Source of the DNA: Clostridium drakei
GTDB lineage: Bacteria > Bacillota > Clostridia > Clostridiales > Clostridiaceae
Assembly: GCF_000633595.2 (NCBI RefSeq)
Contig: NZ_JIBU02000048.1
Location: forward strand, 1-64,000
Direction: 5' to 3'
Length of the DNA stretch: 64,000 nucleotides
Made by a program: the position numbers and the translations under genes. The notes under the pieces are model-generated. The model was not told where the DNA came from. It ran no database searches and saw nothing but the letters and a program-made list of their open reading frames with translations. Shown piece by piece: positions 52,813-61,708 of this stretch (position 1 is the first letter of the stretch; the number at the start of each line of letters is the position of its first letter).

Positions 52813-54042
52813 ATGACAGAAACAAAACAGAAATTTTCTTTAAATCGCCCACAAAATAAATTAGGTGTCACAGGAATGATCATCTTTATCATTTTAATGG
52901 ATATGGCTATACCGCTAGCCACCGATATGTATTTACCTGCAATGCCTTCAATGGGAAACAATTTGGCAGGAGGTACCGATGCACTTGTAAAATCAACTGT
53001 AACTATTTTCTTCTTTGTATACGCATTAGGAATGTTGATATGGGGTCCTCTTAGCGATAAATATGGACGAAAAAAACCTATGATCGTGGGTTTTGTACTA
53101 TTTAGTATATCTACATTGTTTTGCGCTGCAGCATGGAACATTTATATCTTATTGCTTGCCCGCGTATTACAGGGTATTGGCGCCGCATCTATTACTGCAA
53201 TTTCCTTTGCCATGATCAACGATTGCTTTGTAGGAAAAACAAAAGAAACAGTTCTGGCTATTGCACAAACTTTATCCGGATTAGCTCCTGTTTTTGCTCC
53301 CATTATTGGTTCATGGATATTGTATTTTATAAGTTGGAGAGGAATTTTCCTTGTCTTACTGATTTTTGGCATCATTGGTTTTATTCTGACGCTGATGTAC
53401 ACAGAAACAGTATATGAAGAAGAACGCTTTACCGGAAGTATTATAAGTACTTTCGGGCAGCTGAAAGTGGTATTGAAAAACAAATCCTTTACTTGGATCG
53501 TCCTAACTTTCTCACTGTTATTCCTTCCAATATTTGCTTATATAAATTTATCTTCATATATTTATATTAAGCAATTTGGCTGCACGGAACAGACATACAG
53601 TTACTTCCATGCTGTTGCATCACTGCTTTCAATGCTAGGCCCTGCAATATATATTAAATTCTTCGCAAACTCTGACAAAAGAAAACTCATCTATATAAGC
53701 TGTAGTATTTGTGTACTATCAGGTATAGTAATGATTATATTAGGATCATTTTCACCTGTTATATTCTGCTGTTTAGTCTTTGTGTTCTATTTAATTAGTA
53801 ATTTTGTAAGGCCGTATGCAACCAATTTGATACTGTCTCAAAATCCAAAAGATGTAGGATCTTCATCTTCAGTAATGAACATGAGCTTTAATATGATGGC
53901 GGTTGTGGGAATGGCAGTTACAACTTTTTCATTCCAGAACATGGTCATTGCCCTCGGTATTATTATCGTGGTTTGCCCTATATTAGCTATCTTCACTTGG
54001 CGTGTAGTAATAAGTTCTAAAGATCAAATAAAAGGAATTTAA
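52813..54042 (+). CDS. MFS drug exporter, Bcr/CflA family
   Basis: 409 residues with 12 helices, beginning in helix 1 with IPLATDMYLPAMPSM (the Bcr/CflA landmark) and with MFS motif A GPLSDKYGRKKP at about 77-88, and ARVLQGIGAASITA. Exports drugs such as bicyclomycin or chloramphenicol analogues by proton antiport. AAAGGAG precedes the ATG. Same operon as the MarR gene. Confidence 0.88.
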   Translation: MTETKQKFSLNRPQNKLGVTGMIIFIILMDMAIPLATDMYLPAMPSMGNNLAGGTDALVKSTVTIFFFVYALGMLIWGPLSDKYGRKKPMIVGFVLFSISTLFCAAAWNIYILLLARVLQGIGAASITAISFAMINDCFVGKTKETVLAIAQTLSGLAPVFAPIIGSWILYFISWRGIFLVLLIFGIIGFILTLMYTETVYEEERFTGSIISTFGQLKVVLKNKSFTWIVLTFSLLFLPIFAYINLSSYIYIKQFGCTEQTYSYFHAVASLLSMLGPAIYIKFFANSDKRKLIYISCSICVLSGIVMIILGSFSPVIFCCLVFVFYLISNFVRPYATNLILSQNPKDVGSSSSVMNMSFNMMAVVGMAVTTFSFQNMVIALGIIIVVCPILAIFTWRVVISSKDQIKGI

Positions 54043-54180
54043 TTAAATTCGGCATACAGACTCTCAAAATTCCACTGTTAACAGAAAAAAATAAAACATA
54101 AGAAGGAATTGATATAAATAAAAGAATTGTATACATTAATGAAGGTTTAGGAAAATAAAAAATGGTCTGGAGGTGATACT

Positions 54181-54348
54181 GTGCTAAATATAGAGAATAA
54201 AATAGAAAGCTTAAAAAAATACTTTAGTGAGCAGCCTAATGTTTTGGGAGCATGGATAATAGGTTCATATGGTACTGAGTATCAAAGGGAGGATAGTGAT
54301 ATTGATTTTGTTATACTTTATGATAAAGATTATTTTGCTAGTTTTTAA
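54181..54348 (+). pseudogene. Truncated nucleotidyltransferase (MNT-type)
   Basis: A 55-residue frame from GTG with GGAGGTGATACT upstream reads GAWIIGSYGTEYQREDSDID then FVILYDKDYF before a stop. GS-YGT-x-R-DSDID is the nucleotidyltransferase active-site motif of MNT/MntA-like proteins. The rest of the domain is missing, so it is a 5' remnant that still keeps its start signals. Confidence 0.65.
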
Positions 54349-54373
54349 TTCGTTTCATAATTTATCAAGAAAT

Positions 54374-54418
54374 TCCACCGAGTCTATTATTAATTAATGG
54401 CTTGGTGGTTATTTTTGG
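54374..54418 (+). terminator. Terminator after the nucleotidyltransferase remnant
   Basis: CCACCGAGTC ... GGCTTGGTGG stem then TTATTTTTGG. The remainder of the 54349-54614 gap is AT-rich with no gene. Confidence 0.55.
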
Positions 54419-54614
54419 GGAATAAAATTAAAGATACTACTTCTATAACCATCCAAATAATTTTGTTATATAATTATATCATAAGTTCATTTAAAATTAT
54501 ATTTAGAAGGTATTTTTATGAGAAATTTGAAAATAGTACATGAATTATATGTAGTTTCTATCTGGTTATTCTCCTTCATTATAATTTGAATGAATATATA
54601 TGAGGAGGGTCAAA

Positions 54615-55439
54615 ATGAATAAACAGTATCTAATAAAAATAGCATCAGACTTTGTTGAAAACTCAAAAGACAATTATATAACAAATGAAATTGCCATTTC
54701 TGAAAATGTTGTGGGAATGAAGATTTTTGAAGCACCAATTTTTGCATTTGGTGCTTCAGATGATGAGTATTTTACATTATTAAAAGAAACCTCTGCAATT
54801 GGGAAACACTTCTTAAGTCCAAAAGAATGGCTACCACAGTCAAAGACTGTTATCTCCTTTTTTTTGCCCTTTAGTGAAGCCGTGAAAAAGGGAAATGGAA
54901 GGGAAAAATCATGGCCTTCTGAAGAATGGTTGCATGCACGTATTGAAGGTCAAGCTTTTATAAATAAGTTATGTATATATCTGAAATCAGAATTGATAAA
55001 TGCGGGATATAATAGTGTAGTGCCTGCTTTGGATGAAAGGTTTTGGGCTAATACGGATTCACCAAACCTAGAAGTATCATTTACAAGCAATTGGTCTGAA
55101 AGACACGTAGCTTTTGTATGTGGTCTTGGAACATTTGGACTTTCTAAAGGTCTTATAACCTCAAAAGGTGTAGCTGGAAGATTTGGCAGTATTATCACAG
55201 AATTATATTTGTCGCCTCAGAAAAGAGAGTATGAAAATATCTATGAGTATTGTTCAATGTGTGGTGCATGTGTAAAAAAATGTCCAGTCAATGCAATATC
55301 TATAGAAAATGGTAAAGATCATACGATATGCTCTAAGTTTTTGGATAAAACAGCTGAAAAATATAAGCCTAGATATGGTTGTGGAAAATGTCAGATAGGT
55401 GTACCTTGTGAGGGTAGAATACCTAAGCAACACAATTAG
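54615..55439 (+). CDS. QueG-like double-cluster Fe-S protein
   Basis: 274 residues. The C-terminal part has CSMCGACVKKCPVNAI and further cysteines in YGCGKCQIGVPCEG, giving up to two 4Fe-4S clusters. The middle segment (GLGTFGLSKGLIT, GVAGRFGSI) matches the epoxyqueuosine-reductase-like/corrinoid-activation family. GAGGAGG 6 bases upstream sets the ATG at 54615. It is shorter than QueG (about 380) and lacks its HEAT repeats, so the substrate is probably different. Confidence 0.78.
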   Translation: MNKQYLIKIASDFVENSKDNYITNEIAISENVVGMKIFEAPIFAFGASDDEYFTLLKETSAIGKHFLSPKEWLPQSKTVISFFLPFSEAVKKGNGREKSWPSEEWLHARIEGQAFINKLCIYLKSELINAGYNSVVPALDERFWANTDSPNLEVSFTSNWSERHVAFVCGLGTFGLSKGLITSKGVAGRFGSIITELYLSPQKREYENIYEYCSMCGACVKKCPVNAISIENGKDHTICSKFLDKTAEKYKPRYGCGKCQIGVPCEGRIPKQHN

Positions 55440-55508
55440 AATACCAAAAACAAAGTTTAAAATGACCCTAGCGTAATATTTTTGGTAGTATCTAAGTGAG
55501 GTCATAGT

Positions 55509-55604
55509 ATGAAAATAGGCTATGCTAGGGTAAGTATTGAAGAACAAAACAATGATGCCTTTGATGAAAGTTTACTTAAACCATTGAATATTAATAATCC
55601 ATAA
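55509..55604 (+). pseudogene. Serine recombinase N-terminal remnant
   Basis: 31 residues starting MKIGYARVSIEEQNNDAF, the classical beginning of resolvase/invertase proteins including the catalytic serine region, then a chance tail. ACCCTAGC at 55465 and GCTAGGGT at 55523 are inverted repeats that may be leftovers of a res site. Confidence 0.65.
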
Positions 55605-55641
55605 AATGGCTTAGAGTGGGTAGAATAGATAAATATAAAAT

Positions 55642-55674
55642 TAGCTTATTATGCCTATAGTAAGCTAGTTTTTT
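55642..55674 (+). terminator. Terminator
   Basis: TAGCTTA-T-TAT...ATA-G-TAAGCTA stem followed by GTTTTTT. No intact gene is between it and the recombinase relic. Confidence 0.7.
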
Positions 55675-55839
55675 ATTGCCTGAAGTTAGGTTGAAGAAGT
55701 GATAGAATGATACGCATCTATAATAAGAAAGCTACTGAAGTAAATTTTGATAATTAAGAATAAAAAAGTTTAACAATTTAGCAATATAAACTGGAAGTGA
55801 AGTGAGCAATCTTTGCTTTTAATATTAAATATAAAAAAA

Positions 55840-55872
55840 CAACAATTAAGAATTATTAGTTCCTAATTGTTG
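55840..55872 (-). terminator. Terminator of the RR/HK operon
   Basis: CAACAATTA ... TAATTGTTG with TTTTTTT on the minus strand, 54 bases after the kinase stop. Confidence 0.7.
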
Positions 55873-55925
55873 ATAAAAAAGCAGTTTATAGGTAGTTATG
55901 TTTTTGTTGGGGGAGGGTAGCTCCA

Positions 55926-57305
55926 TCACATCGCTTTCACCGGCAATATTATTTTAATCTCAAACCCATCGTCTGCACTTCGGCCAATAGATATTTCTCC
56001 ATGATGGGACTGAACAATCTGCTTGACAATCAGCAGGCCGAGGCCATGCCGTTGTTCGTGAGTACTGCTATCGCACATCATATAATGGGGCTGTGTCTGG
56101 AGTTTCTTTAACTGTTCGTCTGTAATGCCGATGCCGTTGTCCGATATAATCAGCTCCACTTGATTCGGTAGGCTCTTAGCTGACAGCCAGATATGACACC
56201 CATTAGAATTATGCAGAATACTATTTGAGATAATGTTTTCTAGTGCTCGCTGCAACAAGGATAGGTCGCCAACAACAGATAGATCAGGAGGAACCCCTTC
56301 TACATTACAGTCAATATCGTATTTGTCATCAAGATTTCGGTTTAGGAAATCCACTGTCATTTGTCTGAGCAGCCTTATTACATAAATTTTTCTCATATGA
56401 AGAGGCTGCATATTGTATTCCAGTTTAGAAGTGAGATTTAGGTCATTGACCAGATTGCTGATACGCTCCCCGTGAAACTGAATGTGAGCTGCCTGCTTCC
56501 TTGCCTGCTCAGGCAGTGATGTGTTTTCCTTTAGTTTGATGGCATATCCTAAAATAACAGAGAGCGGCGTCCGAATATCATGAGAGACACCGGAAATCCA
56601 GTTGGCCCGCGCCGTTTCTTTCTTTCTGAGACGTTCTGATACCTGATTAACTTTCTCCGTTAGTTGTATGAATGGCTCTTTTTCTGCAATAGATACGGTT
56701 TGTCCTTCAGCTAAAGCGTCAATCCCATCTACTAAAGGTTTAATTGCTTTTAAAGTGCGGGATTGAGCGAAATAGTAAAGCAGAAACAGAAGCAACGCAT
56801 CACATACAAGCATCAGTGCAAGCCCAATGGGCGCGGAACGGTATACCTGAATTGGCGTTGCATTGGAAAGCTGTTTAGCACAGCTGCCCTTGGGATAACC
56901 GAGCACCAATAGGCCGCCTGGATGTTCCCAGACAAAAACTGGATAATCTTTAAGGTATCCTCTGGAGAACTTGGCAACATCCGTTATAGTGAAACTTTGT
57001 GGCATTTCCAAAGGCAGGTTATTTTTCCAGAGGATGTTACCAGTGCGGTTATCTAAAAGCATCGCCCAGATGTTTCCTTTAGAGAGAGTCTGCTGCATAT
57101 AACTGGAAAGCTGAAATATCCCGTTTTCATTTTTAAGCGCCGCTGATGTTTCCTTGAGTGTCGTTTGAATGGAAGGCTTGAATAAGTTGTTTACTACAGT
57201 GTTGATATAAAAAGAGTACAAGATGGAATTGAATAAGAGCAATACCACAACACCAACCAACAATGACAATGTAAATTTTTTGATTAGTTTCCTTAATTGA
57301 TCCAT
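55926..57305 (-). CDS. Sensor histidine kinase, lantibiotic-type module 1
   Basis: 459 residues: helix at about 10-32, extracellular domain of about 120 residues (ENGIFQLSSYMQQTL, WEHPGGLLVLGYP), helix at about 165-187, HAMP, phospho-acceptor His at about 242 in VSHDIRTPLSVI, N box ENIISNSILHN, G boxes ISDNGIGI and HGLGLLIVKQ. GC is well above that of the 50-54 kb genes. It starts directly after the regulator stop. Probably senses a cell-wall-active peptide and controls the divergent ABC genes. Confidence 0.87.
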   Translation of the reverse strand: MDQLRKLIKKFTLSLLVGVVVLLLFNSILYSFYINTVVNNLFKPSIQTTLKETSAALKNENGIFQLSSYMQQTLSKGNIWAMLLDNRTGNILWKNNLPLEMPQSFTITDVAKFSRGYLKDYPVFVWEHPGGLLVLGYPKGSCAKQLSNATPIQVYRSAPIGLALMLVCDALLLFLLYYFAQSRTLKAIKPLVDGIDALAEGQTVSIAEKEPFIQLTEKVNQVSERLRKKETARANWISGVSHDIRTPLSVILGYAIKLKENTSLPEQARKQAAHIQFHGERISNLVNDLNLTSKLEYNMQPLHMRKIYVIRLLRQMTVDFLNRNLDDKYDIDCNVEGVPPDLSVVGDLSLLQRALENIISNSILHNSNGCHIWLSAKSLPNQVELIISDNGIGITDEQLKKLQTQPHYMMCDSSTHEQRHGLGLLIVKQIVQSHHGEISIGRSADDGFEIKIILPVKAM

Positions 57306-58013
57306 TTATCTTCCTTCTTTCATAATTAGCCTATAACCAAGCCCCTTAACAGTCAGAAGCGTCACTGGAGAAGAGGGATTCATTTCAATCTTCTCACGAA
57401 TGCGACGAATATGAGCCATTAGTGCACTTTCATAGCCAAAATAATTGTCACCCCAGACTGCTTGACACAATGTATCAATAGTGACGATTCGGCCTGCATT
57501 GCGGTACAGTATATCCAGAATTGCACATTCTTTGGCTGTCAGTGGGATTTCTTCACCTTCTTTAATAACAATAGCCTTTGTAAAATCAATCTCACCGGAC
57601 TCAATCAGAACCATAGGATCATCTTCTTTGTAACAACGCCGTAAAACAGCAGATAGCCTCAGCGTCAATTCTTTTGGAAAAAACGGCTTTGTGATGTAAT
57701 CGTCGGCACCCATGCCAAGACCCTGAAATCGATCCTCAGCTTCTCCACGGGCTGTCAGGAATAGAATTGGGATGTCCCTCACCTTCATAATTTCATTACA
57801 GAGATCAAAGCCATTTCCATCTGGGAGCATTACATCAAGTACTGCTGCATCTGGAGGATTGTCCTTTAGTTTTTTACGAGCCTCTTTAACGGTAGATGCT
57901 ATATCAACATTAAGATAGCCATCTTCTTTTAAGGTGGAGGATACTAACTCCAACAAGTCAGGTTCGTCATCTACAATCAATATTTTCTTATTTTTATAAT
58001 AATTATATTCCAT
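57306..58013 (-). CDS. OmpR-family response regulator, lantibiotic-type module 1
   Basis: 235 residues: receiver with Asp60 in VLDVMLPDGNGF and TKPFFPKEL, and winged helix (TAKECAILDILY, TVKGLGYRL). AAGGAGTGTGCC precedes the ATG. It is divergent from the ABC operon, with four 11-bp direct repeats in between (58090-58133) as its likely binding site. Confidence 0.88.
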   Translation of the reverse strand: MEYNYYKNKKILIVDDEPDLLELVSSTLKEDGYLNVDIASTVKEARKKLKDNPPDAAVLDVMLPDGNGFDLCNEIMKVRDIPILFLTARGEAEDRFQGLGMGADDYITKPFFPKELTLRLSAVLRRCYKEDDPMVLIESGEIDFTKAIVIKEGEEIPLTAKECAILDILYRNAGRIVTIDTLCQAVWGDNYFGYESALMAHIRRIREKIEMNPSSPVTLLTVKGLGYRLIMKEGR

Positions 58014-58089
58014 TTTGGCACACTCCTTTGTAATATTCTATATTTACATTGTATCATCATTTTTTTTATGTCAAGTGTGCAACTAAAAA

Positions 58090-58133
58090 AGTCAAGTAAA
58101 AGTCAAGTAAAAGTCGAAGAGAAGTCAAGTAGA
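58090..58133 (+). promoter_or_regulatory. Four 11-bp direct repeats, response-regulator site 1
   Basis: AGTCAAGTAAA repeated twice, then AGTCGAAGAGA and AGTCAAGTAGA, one per DNA helical turn, about 60-100 bases before the ABC operon start. Confidence 0.75.
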
Positions 58134-58193
58134 GAGAAGGTTATTGTAAGGTTGGTATAGTATGATAGGAAATATAAGAAAGGAGCGAACAAA

Positions 58194-59111
58194 ATGGAAA
58201 ACATGAATGCTGTTATTCAAACTGAAGGACTTTCCAAAGAGTATGGAGGTACCTATCGAGTAAAAGATCTCGATCTTAAAATTCTTCCAAAGGAGGTTTA
58301 TGGCTTTTTAGGACCAAATGGAGCAGGCAAGTCCACCACTATGAAAATGCTTCTTGGGTTGGCTCATCCAACAGCTGGGAGTGTTCACATTCTTGGGATG
58401 CCTTTTACGCAGGAAAACCGCATCAACATTTTAAAGAATGTAGGTTCCCTGATTGAATCACCCTCTTATTATGGGCATTTAACTGGGAGAGAAAATATGG
58501 AGGTTCTTCGTCGGCTGCTTGATTTGCCGCAAAAAAATATTGATGAGGCAGTTCATATCGTTAGAATGGAAAAGCAAATGAATAAAAAGGTAAAGCATTA
58601 TTCATTGGGTATGAAGCAGCGACTGGGAATTGCCATGGCGCTGGCTCGATTCCCAAAACTGCTCATATTAGATGAGCCGACTAATGGCCTCGATCCTGCC
58701 GGAATCGAAGAAATTCGCGAATTGATCCAGGAACTTCCAAAGAAATACGACATGACCGTAATGGTTTCCAGCCATTTACTCAGCGAGATTGATCAGATGG
58801 CCACAGCAATCGGTATTATTAATCAGGGAAAATTGGTTTTTCAGGGAAAGATGAGTGATTTGAATCAGCAGCGGCAGCCTAAACTATTGCTATGTACCAG
58901 CAATAATTGCAGAGCGGTAAATCTTCTGAAACAATATGGACCGAATTTAACGGAAAAGGGGCTGTTGTTACCATACTTGGATAATGAAGCAATTGGGCAA
59001 GCGGTACAGTCGCTGTGTGAGAATTACGTTCAGGTATACCGTGTGGAGGAACACCAGCGCAGTTTGGAGGATGTATTCCTTGAATTTACAGGAAAGGTGG
59101 TGACTTTATAA
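58194..59111 (+). CDS. Bacitracin/lantibiotic-type ABC transporter ATPase, module 1
   Basis: 305 residues with Walker A GPNGAGKST at about 43-51, signature YSLGMKQRLGIA and Walker B LLILDEPTNGLDPAG; this is the BcrA/SpaF/NisF class that extracts peptide antibiotics from the membrane. AAAGGAGCGAACAAA precedes the ATG. Its stop overlaps the first permease start by one base. Higher GC than the genomic background. Confidence 0.88.
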   Translation: MENMNAVIQTEGLSKEYGGTYRVKDLDLKILPKEVYGFLGPNGAGKSTTMKMLLGLAHPTAGSVHILGMPFTQENRINILKNVGSLIESPSYYGHLTGRENMEVLRRLLDLPQKNIDEAVHIVRMEKQMNKKVKHYSLGMKQRLGIAMALARFPKLLILDEPTNGLDPAGIEEIRELIQELPKKYDMTVMVSSHLLSEIDQMATAIGIINQGKLVFQGKMSDLNQQRQPKLLLCTSNNCRAVNLLKQYGPNLTEKGLLLPYLDNEAIGQAVQSLCENYVQVYRVEEHQRSLEDVFLEFTGKVVTL

Positions 59112-59860
59112 TGAAATATCTGTCATTGGAGTTTTTCAAGATGCGGCACAGGGGCATTTTCCTAACAATCTTGTTTCTCCTGTTTATGGAACTGGCTTGG
59201 TGCACATTCCCTTTAAGAAGGCTGATTCTTCCTTTAGCATCTGATTCCTCTGAGGCTGTATGGGAAGCTTTGATTATGATTGTTACCATGGTGAAAGGAT
59301 TACTTTTCTCTGTCATGATTGCCGTAGCAGTCTGTCGTGTCAATGATATGGAACACAAAGGAAACACTTGGAGGCTGCTTGAAAGTTCTGCTGAAAGGCG
59401 GGAATCTATTTGGAAGGCGAAGTTTTTAAGCGTATTCCTGTTGGTTAGCATTGCGCAGGTGCTGGAATCCGTTTATCTGGTTGCATACGGTTCATCCATG
59501 CATATCGCAGAAAAATTTCATATCCCTGCCTTTTTGAATTACTTTATTGGCTCACTTGCCATAAGTGCTGTTATCATTTTGATTCAGCAATGGATTTCTA
59601 TGACTGTTGAGAATCAGTTGGTTGCTATGGCAGTTGGGATGTTGGGTGGTTTTTTAGGGCTGATTAGCATGTTCCTTCCATCTGCCGTCCGTTATATTTT
59701 TATTTGGGGATATTATGTTAGTCTAGCTCCGGCCACATTTGCAGATACCGGAGAAATTAAGCAATTGCCTGTATCAGTAATTCCCACACTAATTGCTTTA
59801 ATTATGGCTGTAATTTTTTATTATATTGGTCGCAGACAATTTGCAAAAGCAGAAAGTTGA
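59111..59860 (+). CDS. Lantibiotic immunity ABC permease A, module 1
   Basis: 249 residues with six membrane helices and the family beginning YLSLEFFKMRHRGIFLTIL; ABC-2-type permease of the SpaE/MutE/EpiE group. The start is coupled to the ATPase stop. The second permease follows 11 bases later. Works as a heterodimer with it. Confidence 0.83.
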   Translation: MKYLSLEFFKMRHRGIFLTILFLLFMELAWCTFPLRRLILPLASDSSEAVWEALIMIVTMVKGLLFSVMIAVAVCRVNDMEHKGNTWRLLESSAERRESIWKAKFLSVFLLVSIAQVLESVYLVAYGSSMHIAEKFHIPAFLNYFIGSLAISAVIILIQQWISMTVENQLVAMAVGMLGGFLGLISMFLPSAVRYIFIWGYYVSLAPATFADTGEIKQLPVSVIPTLIALIMAVIFYYIGRRQFAKAES

Positions 59861-59871
59861 GGTGAATATTT

Positions 59872-60615
59872 ATGTTAGTTCATGCAATCAGTGCCGAATG
59901 TCTGAAACTCAGACGTTCTAAAATACTTTTGCCCTGCATAGGGCTTCCAATTCTCGGAGTCCTAATCGGAGCAGGAAATTTCAATGCTAATCGTGCTGCT
60001 TTGTCTATGCCAGACTGGCAGGCTTTGTGGACACAGGTGGCTCTGTTTTATGGGTACTTTTTTTATCCGATTCTGCTTGCCATTTGTGCTGCTTATCTTT
60101 GGCGGATGGAGCACACAAACTACAACTGGAATTCACTAATGACAGCGCCAATTCCAGTAAGAGTGATTTTTATGTCAAAGTTAATGGTACTTGTGGCCAT
60201 CGGATTTACAGTGCAGATTTTTTTACTGTTCCTTTATTGGGGTGTAGGCAAATTTCTATTCCACTTTACAAGTGCGTTTCCTGTGGGGATGGCTGTGCAA
60301 TGGCTAATTTGTGGATGGATTGCAGCTATCTCTGTGGCAGCTATGCAACTTTTCCTTTCCACGTGGATTAGGAGCTTTGCAATTCCCATTGGAATTAGCC
60401 TTGGTTGTTGCATTTTCGGCTTGGCTTTATATGCACTGGGAATTGGAAAGTTATTTCCAAACTCGCTGCTGATTCTCGGTGTCGGCGCTACGGATGCCGT
60501 CAGTGTTCCGGTGGGAGATGTAATTTCTATTATGATAGTCAGCCTCATCTATACAGTCCTGTTTATTCTATTGTCTATTGGATATCTAAAGAAGAAAGAC
60601 GTCGTTGCCCTTTAA
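59872..60615 (+). CDS. Lantibiotic immunity ABC permease B, module 1
   Basis: 247 residues, six helices, beginning VHAISAECLKLRRSKILL with WRMEHTNYNWNSLMTAP; ABC-2-type permease of the SpaG/MutG group. GAGGTGAATATTT precedes the ATG. Partner of the upstream permease. Confidence 0.83.
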   Translation: MLVHAISAECLKLRRSKILLPCIGLPILGVLIGAGNFNANRAALSMPDWQALWTQVALFYGYFFYPILLAICAAYLWRMEHTNYNWNSLMTAPIPVRVIFMSKLMVLVAIGFTVQIFLLFLYWGVGKFLFHFTSAFPVGMAVQWLICGWIAAISVAAMQLFLSTWIRSFAIPIGISLGCCIFGLALYALGIGKLFPNSLLILGVGATDAVSVPVGDVISIMIVSLIYTVLFILLSIGYLKKKDVVAL

Positions 60616-60643
60616 TCGTAAAACTTTAAGGAGGAAAATCATT

Positions 60644-60922
60644 ATGAAATCAAAGAAAAAGACACTTGATATTGTTGGTCTGGTTTTAAACCTTGTCCCA
60701 TTCGCAGGGATGCTGCCTGTTCTGCTGAAAATCAACCTTGGGTATCCTCTCCAACAAATTGTTGTTCTTGTGAACATGTTATGCTTACTTGCAGCGTTTC
60801 TTATTTCTGTTACACTTATTCGTAAAAAAGAAACCCGTAGTCTTGTTGTAATTATATCTACTGTGATCAGTGGGCTTTATATAGCCTTCGGTGTAGTATT
60901 GGTTTGTGTGATTATTTTCTAA
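60644..60922 (+). CDS. Small three-helix membrane protein after the ABC operon
   Basis: 92 residues with three hydrophobic segments (about 8-28, 36-57, 68-90). AAGGAGGAAAATCATT sets the ATG at 60644; the earlier in-frame ATG overlaps the permease gene. Not recognised, but its position suggests an accessory role in the immunity transporter, comparable in place (not in sequence) to small immunity proteins. Confidence 0.6.
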   Translation: MKSKKKTLDIVGLVLNLVPFAGMLPVLLKINLGYPLQQIVVLVNMLCLLAAFLISVTLIRKKETRSLVVIISTVISGLYIAFGVVLVCVIIF

Positions 60923-60964
60923 GTGGGTTTCTTTCACCGTGCCTCACCGCAACCAATGAAATTG

Positions 60965-60990
60965 CTCAATAGAAATGTTGAGTTTTTTCT
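60965..60990 (+). terminator. Terminator of ABC operon 1
   Basis: CTCAA-TAGAAATG-TTGAG followed by TTTTTTC. Confidence 0.65.
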
Positions 60991-61034
60991 TTTGTATTAC
61001 CAAAACAATATTGTAACAATTTATTAACGACCCA

Positions 61035-61297
61035 TGGGATGGTTGTGAAGCTTTGGATGAACTTGCAAGTAGTGGGGTTAAATATAGTCCAGATGATGTA
61101 GTAGCTGTAACTAAAACTGCCGATGGAAAATTATAGTTTGAATTGAAAATGGTAATTCTAAAGCAGGAATGCAACATATTTTAGACCATGCCAACGATTT
61201 TGCAAAAAAAGGCGTACAACAAGATAAAATCCAGGACTTAGTGATAGAATCACTAACTAATGGTAAGGTTGTTGATTATCAAGGCAGGGGAACTTGA
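61035..61297 (+). pseudogene. Decayed polymorphic-toxin-like C-terminal domain
   Basis: With one frameshift and a nonsense codon the frame reads DELASSGVKYSPDDVVAVTK, TADGKL, ENGNSKAGMQHILDHANDF and LTNGKVVDYQGRGT. This looks like the BECR-type RNase domains found at the C-termini of secreted polymorphic toxins (from memory). Flanks are unrelated, so only the tail of a large gene is left. Confidence 0.5.
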
Positions 61298-61402
61298 AGA
61301 ACAATAGAAGTAAAAGAAGTAGGAAACGTCTCATTAGTATCAAGGTGTCATGGTATTTCAAAATCAACTATATTTACTTGGGCAAAGAATTCCAAGAAAT
61401 GA
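61298..61402 (+). pseudogene. Fragment like an IS transposase HTH
   Basis: The frame continues after a stop as VKEVGNVSLVSRCHGISKST then IFTWAKNSKK, which resembles the N-terminal helix-turn-helix of IS3-type OrfA proteins. It is fused in frame to the toxin relic. Too short to name the IS. Confidence 0.4.
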
Positions 61403-61528
61403 AGCTCGACTTTGTCTATGATTTTATTGCCTCATTTTCAGAAACAAACAAAGACAATCATACTTTAAAACTGCTATATATCCTTGTACACTTCGAACAA
61501 AAGAAATATAATAAATATATTGGAGGGA

Positions 61529-61695
61529 ATGAGTGCGGACTATATAACAACAAAAGAAGTTGTTGCTAAATGGGGGTATTACTGACAGAATGGTGCTTCA
61601 CTATTGTACTGCTGGTCGGATTGAGTGAGCAGTTAAAGATGGGGAATACGTGGCTTATTCCTAAATATGTTATCAAGCCAGAAGATAATAGATAC
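61529..61695 (+). pseudogene. Decayed helix-turn-helix (excisionase-like) gene
   Basis: GGAGGG then ATG starts MSADYITTKEVVAKWG. Two frameshifts later ITDRMVLHYCTAGRIE and KMGNTWLIPKYVIKPEDNRY can be read. Together these form a MerR/excisionase-like DNA-binding domain common on Lachnospiraceae elements. It runs into the ribosome site of the next regulator. Confidence 0.55.
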
Positions 61696-61708
61696 AGGAG
61701 GAATAATC

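Noticed and set aside
58090-58133. Short regular repeats as a possible CRISPR array
   Set aside because: Units are 11 bp with no spacers and lie at a promoter; they fit a response-regulator binding site. The same holds for 63372-63415.
61294-61569. A 91-residue plus-strand frame
   Set aside because: It crosses three different relics in the wrong frame for each; the coding similarity is in the other frames.
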